DNA of 64,000 nucleotides from Lentimicrobium sp. (GCA_023957275.1 JAMLHF010000005.1:56235-120234); one strand, 5' to 3'. Positions 45,527 through 55,218 are shown, counted from the first letter of the stretch. Program-made: numbers and translations. The notes: generated by a model from the letters alone, not told the origin.

Positions 45527-46039
45527 TCAATTACCCAGTAACTGCCGGTATATCCTGAAGTTTTCATTGTCAAAGCAGACGAAAATTACTTTTATCCGGG
45601 CAGGATTGGTACTGATGAAATCCTGAACGGCACCGATGGCAATTTCGGCGGCGCGCTGTCTGGGAAAGCCGTAAATACCAGTACTGATATTCGGGAAAGC
45701 AATGGTGAAGCATTGATTTTCTAAACCCAGTTTCAGGCTTTGAGTGTAACAGGCATGCAGCAAGGCTTCTTCGTTGTGGTTACCACCCCGCCACACAGGT
45801 CCTACGGTGTGGATAACGCAGCGTGCGGGCAGGTTAAATCCCGGCGTAATCCTGGCTTCTCCGGTAGGGCAGCCCCCGATGGCGCGGCAGGCATCGAGCA
45901 GTTTTGGTCCTGCAGCCCGGTGAATGGCGCCATCCACCCCGCCACCGCCCAGCAGACTGTTGTTGGCTGCATTTACAATCGCGTCAACCTGCAACGCGGT
46001 AATATCGCCTGTTATCAGGCTGATGGCTTTATTCTCCAT
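45527..46039 (-). CDS. Macro-domain protein, O-acetyl-ADP-ribose deacetylase-like
   Basis: The 170-residue single macro domain has [19 protein letters not shown] with the adenine-binding Asp and the catalytic-side Asn. It also has [39 protein letters not shown] and the diphosphate loop [12 protein letters not shown]. These match the YmdB/MacroD-type hydrolases that remove acetyl from O-acetyl-ADP-ribose or ADP-ribose from acidic residues. It is a short cytoplasmic protein 42 bases downstream of the NfeD gene on the same strand, and may be co-transcribed. Confidence 0.93.
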   Translation of the reverse strand: MENKAISLITGDITALQVDAIVNAANNSLLGGGGVDGAIHRAAGPKLLDACRAIGGCPTGEARITPGFNLPARCVIHTVGPVWRGGNHNEEALLHACYTQSLKLGLENQCFTIAFPNISTGIYGFPRQRAAEIAIGAVQDFISTNPARIKVIFVCFDNENFRIYRQLLGN

Positions 46040-46081
46040 TTCAGGTTGTTTTGATTGTTTAAAAATTCCGATAATTCGTTA

Positions 46082-47449
46082 TCAGGCTTTTCGTACGATC
46101 AGCTGTGCATTTTCGTATTTCACGACGCGGATCGCTTCGCCTTTCTCAATGAAACCTGCTTCGGCCACGGCATCAAATATCTGTCCTTCAATGTCTATTT
46201 TACCGGCCGGTCTGAGCATGGTAAAGGCGGTGCCTGTTTTGCCTTTCATTTCCATATAATGCGCATCTGCCGAAACGTAACCTTCGGTGGTCTGCTGGGT
46301 AGTGAGCAGTGCCAGATCGCCGAACATGGTGTGCCCGCCGAAGAGTTTCCGGGTAAGAAAGAAGGACCCGATCAGGGAGAAGAATGAGGCGATGATCACG
46401 ATGAAGAATGCCTGGATAAACCCGTTCAGCCTTACTCCGGTAAAATCAAAGCCAATGTTGTCGATCATACTCAGGGTGAGGCCGGTTACTATAAGGATAA
46501 TGCCCGAAATGCCGGCCACACCGAAACCGGGTATGGCAAACAACTCTACCATCAGCAATATCAGCCCGATGATGAAAACAAGGATCTCCCAGTTGGCGGC
46601 CAGGCCTTCAATATAGAGAGGGGCAAAATACAGCATTGCAGCTACAGCAGCTGCTGCCAGCGGGAATCCGATGCCAGGGGTCTGCAGTTCAAAATAGATG
46701 CCTCCGATGATGATCATAATCAGCAGACCGCTGATCACAGGCTTTGTCAGAAAGCCGATGATTTTATCCGTTGCGGATAGTTGTTGTTCCACCACTTTAA
46801 AATCCTGTTTGCCGGTTATTCTCAGAATTTCCTCAATGCTTTCGGCCTGGGCGTTGCAGAATTTGTAGCGGATGGCTTCAGTGGTTGTAAAGGTGATGAC
46901 CTGGCCGGTATCGGTAACGCCTTCGATGTAAACCCTTGGATCAACCATGCCCTGGGCGATGTCTGGGTCGCGTCCGGTTGCTTCAGCGGTAGAACGCATG
47001 GTAGAACGCATGTATGACTGATACTTGTCAGGCATGGGTTTGCCGGTCTGGTCCACAACAGTGGCAGCACCTATGTTGGCGCCGGAACGCATGTAAATGC
47101 TGTCGCAGGCGATCGAGATCAGTGCCCCCGCCGATGCGGCATTATTGTCAATAAAGACCCATACCGGGATTTTCGACTGAAGAATGGCGGTTCTGATGCT
47201 GTCTGCCGTTTCAACCATCCCCCCGTAGGTGTTCATGTGTATCAGGATGATATCGGCATTCAGTTCTTTTGCCTCCCGAAATGCTTTTTTGGTGTTATGC
47301 CACACCGGCGGGGCAATCTCCTGCTTGATGTCGAATTTATAAATCAATCCGGATGGATTGCTGCTGTCATTCAGGCTCTGGGCGCGCAATCCTGCCAGAT
47401 TCAGCAGGAATAATGCCAGCATGATTATATTTACAGACTTCTTTATCAT
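46082..47449 (-). CDS. NfeD-family membrane serine protease (long form)
   Basis: The 455-residue protein has a signal sequence or N-terminal anchor (1-23) and a ClpP-like periplasmic protease domain at about 30-215. The Ser-Lys dyad is S107 in NNAASAGAL and K142 in PDKYQSY. Several membrane helices follow (about 235-365), and the chain ends with an OB-fold NfeD domain (GKTGTAFTMLRPAGKIDIEGQIFDA, split by family convention). Long NfeD proteins cleave stomatin-type partners in membrane microdomains. No stomatin gene is adjacent in the window, so the partner must be elsewhere. Confidence 0.9.
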   Translation of the reverse strand: MIKKSVNIIMLALFLLNLAGLRAQSLNDSSNPSGLIYKFDIKQEIAPPVWHNTKKAFREAKELNADIILIHMNTYGGMVETADSIRTAILQSKIPVWVFIDNNAASAGALISIACDSIYMRSGANIGAATVVDQTGKPMPDKYQSYMRSTMRSTAEATGRDPDIAQGMVDPRVYIEGVTDTGQVITFTTTEAIRYKFCNAQAESIEEILRITGKQDFKVVEQQLSATDKIIGFLTKPVISGLLIMIIIGGIYFELQTPGIGFPLAAAAVAAMLYFAPLYIEGLAANWEILVFIIGLILLMVELFAIPGFGVAGISGIILIVTGLTLSMIDNIGFDFTGVRLNGFIQAFFIVIIASFFSLIGSFFLTRKLFGGHTMFGDLALLTTQQTTEGYVSADAHYMEMKGKTGTAFTMLRPAGKIDIEGQIFDAVAEAGFIEKGEAIRVVKYENAQLIVRKA

Positions 47450-47531
47450 ATCAGTGAGGCGTTGTTAATTAATGCGAAGATAATAGTATATTGGTGAATA
47501 TCAGGTGTTTTTTCAGCAAATGATTTTCAGT

Positions 47532-48338
47532 TCAGATGTGACCGAAATATTTCCCGATTACCTTCTTCATTTCAGGATGTGCATATGGATTGCCTGCAAT
47601 CAGTTCCCTTCCGAAGAGGTGGTTGCTGCCGCCGGTGAAATCGGTTACCACGCCTCCGGCCATCTCTACTATAAAACTGCCTGCAGCTACATCCCACGAA
47701 TTCAGTCCGTATTCATAGAAGCCTTCGAATCTGCCGCAGGCAACATAAGCCAGATCCGCAGCTGCTGAACCTAACCGGCGCAAACCGGCTGTATGTTGCA
47801 TAAAGTGCTTGAAGACCGTTACATAATCATCAAGCCGGCCGTAATCATAATAAGGGAAGCCTGTGGCCAGCAGGCTGTTGTCGAAGTCTTTTACCGGAGA
47901 AACACTGATTTCTTTGCCGTTGAGCATGGCTTTGCCACCTTTCCAGGCATAAAAACACTCCTCCAGGTTGATTTCATAAACCACTCCCACCACTACTGTA
48001 TCGCCTTCCATCAGCGCGATGCTGACGCAGAAGACGGGGACTTTATGAATAAAATTGGTGGTTCCGTCGAGCGGATCAATTACCCATCTGAACAACTGCT
48101 GATCATGGCCGGCGGTGTTTTCCTCGGTAATAAATCCCGAACCGGGCAGCAGGTCTTTAAGGCGGTTTACAATCAGTTCTTCTGCCGATTTATCTACATA
48201 AGTCACATAATTGTGATGCCCTTTCTGCTCGATTTCAGTATGAGTTATATTGTTGAGCTGTTGCAGAATGTAATTCCCGGCTTCCCGGGCAATATCGCAT
48301 ACGCCATTGCATAATGCTTGGTAATCTGTTGTTTTCAT
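47532..48338 (-). CDS. Inositol monophosphatase-family phosphatase
   Basis: The 268-residue protein has the magnesium-dependent phosphatase motifs: VDKSAEE, the glutamate of FITEEN, the metal site WVIDPLDGTTNF and NSWDVAAGSFIVEMAGG. These are the hallmarks of the IMPase/SuhB family, which hydrolyses inositol phosphate or related sugar phosphates. The start overlaps the mtaB stop by four bases (ATGA), so the two genes are translationally coupled, with mtaB first. 3'-phosphoadenosine phosphatase (CysQ-like) activity is an alternative within the family. Confidence 0.9.
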   Translation of the reverse strand: MKTTDYQALCNGVCDIAREAGNYILQQLNNITHTEIEQKGHHNYVTYVDKSAEELIVNRLKDLLPGSGFITEENTAGHDQQLFRWVIDPLDGTTNFIHKVPVFCVSIALMEGDTVVVGVVYEINLEECFYAWKGGKAMLNGKEISVSPVKDFDNSLLATGFPYYDYGRLDDYVTVFKHFMQHTAGLRRLGSAAADLAYVACGRFEGFYEYGLNSWDVAAGSFIVEMAGGVVTDFTGGSNHLFGRELIAGNPYAHPEMKKVIGKYFGHI

Positions 48339-49633
48339 AGCTGGTCGTTGACTTTTACCGTGAACATGCCATCCTTGTCCGGTTCGAGCAGGGTGACGCT
48401 TTCAATCTGATTAACTGAATTTTTATCAAATGGTTTCTTGCAATGGATATAATTTCCGGTAAAGCCGTTCATAAATCCCTTATGCATACTTGATTCCCAC
48501 AGGACCAACTGATGACTGCCCCTGTTTTCGTTATAGAATAACTCCTTTTTCCTTTCGGAGAGCTGATGCAGCAGCCGGCTGCGTTCCTGTTTGATGGCTT
48601 CAGGAACCTGTTCTTCCAGCAATGCGGCCCTGGTACCAGGTCGCTTTGAGTAGGTGAATACGTGCAGATACGATACCGGAAGGCTTTCGATAAAATCCAC
48701 GGTTTGCCTGAAATCCTCCTCCGTTTCACCCGGAAATCCGGTGATGACATCCGCCGCGATACAGGCATCGGGCATCATCATTTTAATGGTGTTGACCCGG
48801 TCAGCAAATACTTCACGCTTGTACTTCCGCTTCATCAGCTCAAGAATACGGTCGGTGCCCGATTGCAGCGGTATGTGGAAGTGGGGCATAAACCGTCGGT
48901 TTTGGGCGACCAGCGTGATGATTTCATCTTTCAGCAATTCCGGTTCCACGGACGAGATTCTGATTCTTTCTATGCCCTCAAGTTGTCCGAGTGCTTTCAG
49001 AAGCTCAGTGAAATTTTCGCCGTTCCGTCTGCCGAAATCACCGATATTGACCCCGGTAAGCACAATCTCCTTTACTTCGGAGGAAGCTATCTGCTGAGCT
49101 ACCTGAAGCGTGGAAGCAATGGTCGCGCTGCGGCTCCGGCCACGGGCAAAAGGAATGGCGCAATAGGTGCAAAAATAGTCGCAGCCATCCTGAACCTTGA
49201 AAAATGAACGGGTACGGTCTCCCATGGAAAAGCCCGGTTCAAAGTCAGTTGGCATGGAAGGTGCCGGATTTCTTTCTGCTTTATACTTCCTCAGACCGGC
49301 AATATATTCGGGGAGCCGGTATTTGTCACTGTTGCCCAGAATAATATCCACCCCGTTGATTTTATGAATTTCTTCCGGCCTTAGCTGGGAATAGCAGCCA
49401 ATCACAGCCACCGATGCTTCGGGATTTTTTCTTGAGGCCTGCCTGATAGCGGCCCTGGTCTTCTTTTCAGCCTGCGAAGTAACCGTGCAGGAATGGATTA
49501 CGTAATAATCGGCTTCCTCGCTGAAATTGACGATTTCGTAACCTGATGCGGTAAATTTTCTTGCAATGGCCGAAGTTTCAGCAAAATTAAGCTTGCAGCC
49601 AAATGTCTGAAATGCAATTCTGTTATTCTTCAT
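48335..49633 (-). CDS. mtaB: tRNA threonylcarbamoyladenosine methylthiotransferase
   Basis: MtaB adds a methylthio group to t6A37 of tRNA using radical SAM chemistry. I start at the ATG 49631-49633, giving MKNNRIAFQTFGCKLN, the conserved N-terminus; an upstream frame of 37 codons is not conserved. The 432-residue protein has the UPF0004 domain (about 1-120, FGCKLNFAET, then IHSCTVTSQAEKKTR and IGCYSQ), the radical SAM motif CDYFCTYC near 150, and a C-terminal TRAM domain. A -7 promoter box sits only six bases before the ATG, so the mRNA may be leaderless. Confidence 0.95.
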   Translation of the reverse strand: MKNNRIAFQTFGCKLNFAETSAIARKFTASGYEIVNFSEEADYYVIHSCTVTSQAEKKTRAAIRQASRKNPEASVAVIGCYSQLRPEEIHKINGVDIILGNSDKYRLPEYIAGLRKYKAERNPAPSMPTDFEPGFSMGDRTRSFFKVQDGCDYFCTYCAIPFARGRSRSATIASTLQVAQQIASSEVKEIVLTGVNIGDFGRRNGENFTELLKALGQLEGIERIRISSVEPELLKDEIITLVAQNRRFMPHFHIPLQSGTDRILELMKRKYKREVFADRVNTIKMMMPDACIAADVITGFPGETEEDFRQTVDFIESLPVSYLHVFTYSKRPGTRAALLEEQVPEAIKQERSRLLHQLSERKKELFYNENRGSHQLVLWESSMHKGFMNGFTGNYIHCKKPFDKNSVNQIESVTLLEPDKDGMFTVKVNDQL

Positions 49634-49638
49634 TGCTG

Positions 49639-49646
49639 CAAAGATA
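49639..49646 (-). promoter_or_regulatory. -7 box directly before the mtaB start
   Basis: The minus strand reads TATCTTTG, and five bases separate it from the ATG. A normal spacing to the transcription start would place +1 at or next to the A of the ATG. Confidence 0.55.
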
Positions 49647-49797
49647 GGCATTTGAACAGTGTGCCTGTCTGTTTCAACGATGGCTGATCCGGTTAAGTTT
49701 CCGATGTGCCGTGAACGAATGCTGTTTTGAGTGCCTTTTATCAAATGATATATTTAATCCATCATTTTTGCATATAATTATTCCGGATAAATTGTTG

Positions 49798-49805
49798 TAA
49801 CTTTG
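49798..49805 (+). promoter_or_regulatory. -7 box for the single-domain response regulator
   Basis: TAACTTTG matches TAnnTTTG and lies 103 bases upstream of the ATG. The -33 element is unclear. Confidence 0.45.
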
Positions 49806-49908
49806 CGAATGGATATAGATTATTTCTGTATTTCTTTTGTGATTCCTTATATATGAATACAGAAACCGAATTGCAGTCCGGTATTTTTTTGAAAGGAGAT
49901 TTCCGGTA

Positions 49909-50316
49909 ATGGAGAAAGTTATTGTTGATAACATCGCGGCGACGCAGGGGCTTTGGAAGGAAAGAACGATATTGATAGTTGAGGATGTTGAGTCGAATTA
50001 TCAGTTTCTGGCTGCCACACTCCGTAAGTCCGGCGCTGAAATTCTGTGGGCAAAATCAGGCGAAGATGCATTGAAACTAGTCTCAGGAGATGCGAAAATT
50101 GATATAGTCCTGATGGATGTCCAGCTTGACGGGATGGACGGATACATGGTTACCTTAGAGTTAAAAAAAATAAGGCCGGATTTGCCCGTTATTGCACAAA
50201 CTGCTTATGCAATGAAGGGAGAGAAGGAAAAAAGCAAAGCCGCAGGCTGCGATGATTATCTTTCGAAACCCATCAGGCCATCAGAATTGCTGAGAACAAT
50301 CAGCAGGTATCTCTAG
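49909..50316 (+). CDS. Single-domain response regulator (CheY-like)
   Basis: The 135-residue protein is one receiver domain with no output domain. It shows the acidic pair in LIVEDVESN, the phospho-acceptor Asp in VLMDVQLDGMDG, the Thr/Ala switch in AQTAYAM and the conserved Lys in YLSKPIRP. Its sequence is close to the receivers attached to hybrid histidine kinases (YDDYLSKPI-type), so it probably works as a phosphate relay. No kinase is adjacent. The stop codon shares the CTAG palindrome with the stop of the convergent EamA gene. Confidence 0.93.
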   Translation: MEKVIVDNIAATQGLWKERTILIVEDVESNYQFLAATLRKSGAEILWAKSGEDALKLVSGDAKIDIVLMDVQLDGMDGYMVTLELKKIRPDLPVIAQTAYAMKGEKEKSKAAGCDDYLSKPIRPSELLRTISRYL

Positions 50317-51206
50317 ATAACTTTCGCGGTTTTTCCACTGAAGTGCTGAATCAATATTCCTCCTATAATCAGGATGAGGCCTGCTATTGTAGAGATCAGA
50401 ATCTTTTCACCGACAAATACCGAAACAAAAATCAGTGAAAGAAAAGGGGAGAGGTATACGAGGTTGCTCACCCTTGCTGTGTTTTCGGCGTATTTCAGCG
50501 CTTTCAGCCATAGCACAAATGTAATTCCCATTTCAAACAAACCGATATAAACAACACCGGTTACACCTTTTATACCCGGCAGAACGAGGTTGCTGGTTGA
50601 GATGGCGTAAATAAGAATATAAAGGAATCCAAACGCGAAGTTCATGAACAGTTTTTCGGTCTCCTCACGCTTATCCTTCAGATTGAGCAGCCAGTAAGAT
50701 GCCCAGAAAAATGCGCTGACCAAAGCAAGTGCCACCCCGGCAGGATGTGAGAAACGCATTGTCAATATCCGCCCTTCGGTAGCAATTACAAATATTCCTG
50801 AAAAACTGATCAGTAGCGCCAGAAAACTGATCGGTGAAATCTTCTGACGGAGGAATGGAATGGACAGTAACACCAGAATCATTGGCCAGATATAGTTTAA
50901 TACTACTGCCTCCTGGGCCTGAAGAATGGAGTAGGCTTTCAGAAGTATGAGGTAATAGGCAAAAGGATTTAGAAACCCCATAATGGCAGACATTCCGATA
51001 TTCCCTGGACCGGCGTTGACGATATTTCTCATTTTTCCGCTTATGGTCAGGGTCAGCGCAAGGAAAATCACGGCGACAAAGCTGGCAAAAAGCAATACCT
51101 GGACAAAGTTCAGGTAATTCAGTGTCAGCTTGAAAGCTGAACCGATGGTAGACCAGAAGAGGACTGCCATCAGTGCGAACATCAGGGATTTATTGCCGGT
51201 TTTCAT
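50313..51206 (-). CDS. EamA/DMT-family transporter
   Basis: The 297-residue protein has ten predicted membrane helices in two EamA repeats (about 8-140 and 152-290), each with the SAF/AxxW-like pattern. Family members export or import small metabolites, often amino acids or nucleotide sugars; the substrate cannot be named. A consensus -7 box lies four bases upstream of the ATG, suggesting a leaderless mRNA. Its stop overlaps the convergent response-regulator stop. Confidence 0.88.
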   Translation of the reverse strand: MKTGNKSLMFALMAVLFWSTIGSAFKLTLNYLNFVQVLLFASFVAVIFLALTLTISGKMRNIVNAGPGNIGMSAIMGFLNPFAYYLILLKAYSILQAQEAVVLNYIWPMILVLLSIPFLRQKISPISFLALLISFSGIFVIATEGRILTMRFSHPAGVALALVSAFFWASYWLLNLKDKREETEKLFMNFAFGFLYILIYAISTSNLVLPGIKGVTGVVYIGLFEMGITFVLWLKALKYAENTARVSNLVYLSPFLSLIFVSVFVGEKILISTIAGLILIIGGILIQHFSGKTAKVI

Positions 51207-51210
51207 TTTG

Positions 51211-51218
51211 CAAAGTTA
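51211..51218 (-). promoter_or_regulatory. -7 box directly before the EamA gene
   Basis: The minus strand reads TAACTTTG four bases ahead of the ATG, which implies little or no 5' leader. Confidence 0.5.
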
Positions 51219-51365
51219 CGGATTGGTTTAACGCGCAGCAGGTTGCCGGCATCTCTGTTTTATTGTAATTATCCGCTGCAAGGGAAGCTGGTCATCATAA
51301 TCGCTTCTGGAAGATATCTAGATTTAACGATTTAATTTAGTTAACTTTAGATAAAATTCAGGGGC

Positions 51366-51395
51366 TTGCCAATCATCAAAAAGTATTTACTTTTG
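51366..51395 (+). promoter_or_regulatory. Promoter of the arcC-argF operon
   Basis: TTG (51366-51368), exactly 19 bases, then TACTTTTG (51388-51395). This is one of the clearest Bacteroidota-type promoters in the window and lies 26 bases before the ATG. Confidence 0.75.
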
Positions 51396-51421
51396 CTCCA
51401 AAATTAACTAACCATAATCTT

Positions 51422-52366
51422 ATGAAGAAATTAGCTGTTGTGGCCCTGGGAGGCAATGCGTTGCTCAGGAGTGACCAGAAGGGAACAATTGATGATCAGG
51501 AGACAAATGTGTACGAAACGGCTGAGCGACTGCTCACGCTGATAAGGTCAAATTATAATCTTGTGATTACCCATGGTAACGGTCCCCAGGTGGGAAACAT
51601 ACTGCTTGCCAATACTGCAGGACATAAATTGTATGGGTTGCCGGATATGCCCCTGGATATCGCTGTGGCGTATTCACAGGGTTTCATAGGTTATATTATT
51701 GAGCAGCAGTTGCGAAATGTAATGATGGCCAATGATCTGGACAGGGACATTATTTCCATTATAACCCAGGTGCTGGTTGATAAGGACGACCCTGCGTTTA
51801 ATAATCCGACCAAACCTGTAGGTCCGTACTACACAAAAGAAGAATCTGAAAGGATCGCAGAAGAAACCGGAGCCAAATTTGCGGCCGATCCTCGTGGCAG
51901 GGGCTACCGTAAAGTTGTTGCCAGTCCCAAGCCTTTGGTGATCAGCAATCAGAAGTCGATAGAATCACTGGCACGTGCCGGTCAGATCGTCATTGCAGTT
52001 GGGGGAGGCGGTATTCCTGCATTTTATGTTGAAGAAAATAAATTACAGGGAATTGATGCCGTAATTGACAAGGATCTTGCTTCGTCCCTGCTTGCAGTGC
52101 ACATCAGGGCTGATAAGTTTTTTATTCTGACGGATGTTCCCAAAGTCTGTATTAATTTCAATACTCCGCAGCAGAAAGAGCTCGACCGCATGACGATTGC
52201 CGAAGCCAAACGCTATCTTGAAGAGGGGCAGTTTGCAGAAGGCAGTATGGCGCCCAAAATCAGGGCTGCTATAACCTTTGTGGAGGGAAGCGGCAAGGAT
52301 GCCATCATTACAAGCGCCGATAAACTCGGTATCGATAATGGCGGAACCCGCATTGTTATTGTTTAA
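51422..52366 (+). CDS. arcC: Carbamate kinase
   Basis: ArcC interconverts carbamoyl phosphate plus ADP with carbamate plus ATP. The 314-residue amino-acid-kinase-fold protein has VALGGNALL, THGNGPQVGN, VVASPKP, IAVGGGGIP, the DKDLASSLLA motif and GSMAPKIRAA, all hallmarks of the family. It is followed 32 bases later by ornithine carbamoyltransferase, the classical pair of the arginine deiminase route that makes ATP from citrulline. An arginine deiminase gene is not in the window. Confidence 0.95.
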   Translation: MKKLAVVALGGNALLRSDQKGTIDDQETNVYETAERLLTLIRSNYNLVITHGNGPQVGNILLANTAGHKLYGLPDMPLDIAVAYSQGFIGYIIEQQLRNVMMANDLDRDIISIITQVLVDKDDPAFNNPTKPVGPYYTKEESERIAEETGAKFAADPRGRGYRKVVASPKPLVISNQKSIESLARAGQIVIAVGGGGIPAFYVEENKLQGIDAVIDKDLASSLLAVHIRADKFFILTDVPKVCINFNTPQQKELDRMTIAEAKRYLEEGQFAEGSMAPKIRAAITFVEGSGKDAIITSADKLGIDNGGTRIVIV

Positions 52367-52398
52367 TCAATTTGAAAAACCATTAAAACAATTCTATT

Positions 52399-53400
52399 AT
52401 GGCATTTAATCTCAGAAACAGGAACTTCCTGAAACTTTTGGATTTTACTCCTCAGGAAATTAAGCATTTACTACAATTATCTGTTGATCTCAAGAAGGCA
52501 AAATATGCCGGAACTGAGCAACAGCGTCTGAAAGGAAAGAATATTGTACTTCTTTTCGAAAAAGATTCGACCCGCACCCGCTGTGCGTTTGAAGTTGCCG
52601 CCCTTGATCAGGGAGCTCATGTTACTTACCTCGGCCCCTCAGGATCTCAGATGGGTAAAAAAGAGTCCATGAAAGATACTGCCCGTGTGCTGGGGCGGAT
52701 GTATGATGGTATTGAGTACCGTGGCTATGGTCAGCATATTGTTGAGGAGTTAGGCAAGTATGCAGGTGTCCCTGTTTGGAACGGGTTAACTACCGAATTC
52801 CATCCTACTCAGATACTGGCGGACTTCCTGACAATGATGGAACACTCCGATAAGCCTTTGCATCAGGTTGCCTTCTGCTACCTGGGCGACGCCCGGAATA
52901 ATATGGGCAATTCCCTGATGGTGGGCGCAGCAAAAATGGGCATGGATTTCAGGGCAGCAGCCCCTAAAGCATGCTGGCCTGATGAAAAACTGGTAGCTAC
53001 CTGTCGCGAGATTGCAAAGGAAACCGGCGCCAGTATCACCCTGACCGAGTCAGTTGAAGAAGGTGTGAAAGGCGTTGACTTCCTTTATACCGATGTATGG
53101 GTATCTATGGGCGAACCAGCCGAAGTCTGGGCTGAGCGTATTAAACTGTTGAGCCCTTATCAGGTGAATATGGATGTTGTTAAAAAGACTGGTAATCCCA
53201 ACGTGAAATTCCTGCACTGTCTGCCTGCATTCCACAATCGTGAAACAGTTATTGGTGAGGATGTATTCCAGAAGTATGGACTGGAAGCAATGGAAGTAAG
53301 TGAAGATGTGTTCGAATCACCAATGTCGGTGGTTTTTGATGAGGCTGAAAACAGATTGCATACCATCAAGGCTGTAATGGTGGCAACCCTGGGTTGCTAA
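52399..53400 (+). CDS. argF: Ornithine carbamoyltransferase
   Basis: The 333-residue enzyme has the carbamoyl-phosphate motif STRTR (57-61), the [13 protein letters not shown] loop, the [12 protein letters not shown] motif, the ornithine-side SMGEPAE loop and the HCLPAFHN motif with its cysteine. These fit a true ornithine carbamoyltransferase rather than the N-succinylornithine enzyme of Bacteroides. Pairing with carbamate kinase favours the catabolic direction (citrulline plus phosphate to ornithine plus carbamoyl phosphate), so arcB would also be a fair name. Biosynthetic use cannot be excluded. Confidence 0.93.
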   Translation: MAFNLRNRNFLKLLDFTPQEIKHLLQLSVDLKKAKYAGTEQQRLKGKNIVLLFEKDSTRTRCAFEVAALDQGAHVTYLGPSGSQMGKKESMKDTARVLGRMYDGIEYRGYGQHIVEELGKYAGVPVWNGLTTEFHPTQILADFLTMMEHSDKPLHQVAFCYLGDARNNMGNSLMVGAAKMGMDFRAAAPKACWPDEKLVATCREIAKETGASITLTESVEEGVKGVDFLYTDVWVSMGEPAEVWAERIKLLSPYQVNMDVVKKTGNPNVKFLHCLPAFHNRETVIGEDVFQKYGLEAMEVSEDVFESPMSVVFDEAENRLHTIKAVMVATLGC

Positions 53401-53413
53401 AAGCTGATCCTTG

Positions 53414-53460
53414 TGGATAAAATTAAAGGCGATCTCAAAGGTCGCCTTTAATTTTATCCA
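53414..53460. terminator. Bidirectional terminator between argF and the phosphoglucomutase gene
   Basis: A perfect 19-bp inverted repeat (stem begins TGGATAAAATTAAAGGCGA, 9-base loop) separates convergent genes. Confidence 0.85.
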
Positions 53461-53472
53461 AATCCAATGAGA

Positions 53473-55218
53473 TCATCGGAGTTTCATGGCTGCAATCATC
53501 TCTTCGAGCTGTGCCCGCATGCCGGCATTGACTTTGTCAAACTGTGATTTGTCGGGCAATTGCCCCTTAACTCCAAAGTAAAACTTGATCTTTGGCTCAG
53601 TGCCTGAAGGACGCACCGTAATTTTGCTGCCTCCCTTCAGGAAAAACTGAAGTACATCTGATTTGGGGAGATCAATGGGTTTTTCATCACCGGTAATGAG
53701 GTTGAATTCCTTCTGAAGTTTGTAATCTTTGATTACCTCAACGGGAATGCTGTTGATTTCACGGGGCGGCGAATTCCGGTATCCATCCATCATTGCCTGA
53801 ATCTCTTCCGCCCCTGACTTGCCTTTTTTAGTGATCGAAATCAGGTCTTCGAGATAAAAGCCATATTCCTGATAAATATTGATAAGCATCTCATACATCG
53901 ACATGCCCATATTCCGAGCCCAGGCGGCTGTTTCTGCAAGCAGGGCGCAGGCCGCAACCGCGTCTTTGTCACGCACAAAATCACCGACAAGGTAGCCGTA
54001 ACTTTCCTCTCCGCCTCCTATAAACTTTTTCTGACCTTCAAACTTACGGATGATTTCAGCGATGTATTTGAAACCGGTAAGCACATCGTATGATTCAACC
54101 CCATGACTAATCGCAATGTCCTTCAGTAATTCGGATGTCACGATGGTTTTCGCGATAAACTCTTTTCCGGTAAGTTTTCCTTTGATCTTCCACTGACGGA
54201 TCAGGTAATAAATCAGCAGTGATGCGGATTGATTTCCATTGAGAAGTATGTAGTTGTCATTGTTATCTTTTACTCCGACACCAACGCGGTCACCGTCAGG
54301 ATCCGTGGCAAGAATCAGGTCAGCATTTACTTTTTTAGCCAGTTTCAATGCAAGCTCGAGTGCGGCTTTTTCTTCAGGATTCGGGGATACAACTGTTGGA
54401 AAATTTCCGTCAGGCGTAAGCTGTTCCTTTACCGTTTGAATGTTTGTAAAGCCAAATGCTTTCAATGCTTCCGGAACAAGCTTATAACCTGTTCCATGTA
54501 TCGGCGTGTAAACGATTTTCATATCGCTTTGCCGTTTGATTACATCGGGTGAAATTGATAAGGAAACAAGTGTGCTGATGTATTCCTTGTCAATGTCTTC
54601 GCCAATGTTAACAATATTTTCAGGATGGCCCGAAAATTTTATATCTCCGACTGACTCAATCTTTTGCACTTCGGCAATCACATTCTTATCATGAGGAGGT
54701 ACCAGTTGTCCGCCATCACTCCAGTAGACTTTATAGCCATTATATTCTTTAGGGTTGTGCGAGGCCGTAACAACAATGCCTGTATGGCACTTAAGATAAC
54801 GGACGGCAAATGAAAGCTCGGGCGTGGGCCGGAGCGAATCAAAAAGAAATACCTTTATGCCATTGGCTGCCAGCACTTCCGCTGAAATTCCGGCAAAAAG
54901 TCCGCTGTTGTTACGCGAGTCATACGCTATGGCTGCCCTGATTTCACTTTCATTTATCAATGCCTTTTTCAGGTAATTGGCCAGGCCCTGAGTTGCAGCA
55001 CCAACCGTGTATTTGTTCATGCGGTTGGTTCCCACACCCATGATACCGCGTAAACCGCCGGTACCAAATTCAAGATCACGATAAAAACATTCAACAAGCT
55101 CGGCCGGATCATTGTCCATCATCTCCTTTACCGCTTTTCTGGTGTCGGCGTCGTAATTTTCTTCAAGCCAGACTTTTGCTTTTCCGATAATCTTCGGGTC
55201 TACTTCCTTTATTGTCAT
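53473..55218 (-). CDS. Alpha-D-phosphohexomutase (phosphoglucomutase/phosphomannomutase)
   Basis: The 581-residue enzyme interconverts hexose-1- and hexose-6-phosphates. The phosphoserine loop is VTASHNPKEYNGYK, the magnesium loop is TDPDGDRVG, the sugar-binding loop is GGEESYG and the C-terminal phosphate-binding loop is RPSGTEPKIK. Length and motifs fit the long PgcA/PGM2-like type. It stands at the end of a same-strand series with nucleotide-sugar genes, where glucose-1-phosphate would feed UDP-glucose. Confidence 0.93.
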   Translation of the reverse strand: MTIKEVDPKIIGKAKVWLEENYDADTRKAVKEMMDNDPAELVECFYRDLEFGTGGLRGIMGVGTNRMNKYTVGAATQGLANYLKKALINESEIRAAIAYDSRNNSGLFAGISAEVLAANGIKVFLFDSLRPTPELSFAVRYLKCHTGIVVTASHNPKEYNGYKVYWSDGGQLVPPHDKNVIAEVQKIESVGDIKFSGHPENIVNIGEDIDKEYISTLVSLSISPDVIKRQSDMKIVYTPIHGTGYKLVPEALKAFGFTNIQTVKEQLTPDGNFPTVVSPNPEEKAALELALKLAKKVNADLILATDPDGDRVGVGVKDNNDNYILLNGNQSASLLIYYLIRQWKIKGKLTGKEFIAKTIVTSELLKDIAISHGVESYDVLTGFKYIAEIIRKFEGQKKFIGGGEESYGYLVGDFVRDKDAVAACALLAETAAWARNMGMSMYEMLINIYQEYGFYLEDLISITKKGKSGAEEIQAMMDGYRNSPPREINSIPVEVIKDYKLQKEFNLITGDEKPIDLPKSDVLQFFLKGGSKITVRPSGTEPKIKFYFGVKGQLPDKSQFDKVNAGMRAQLEEMIAAMKLR

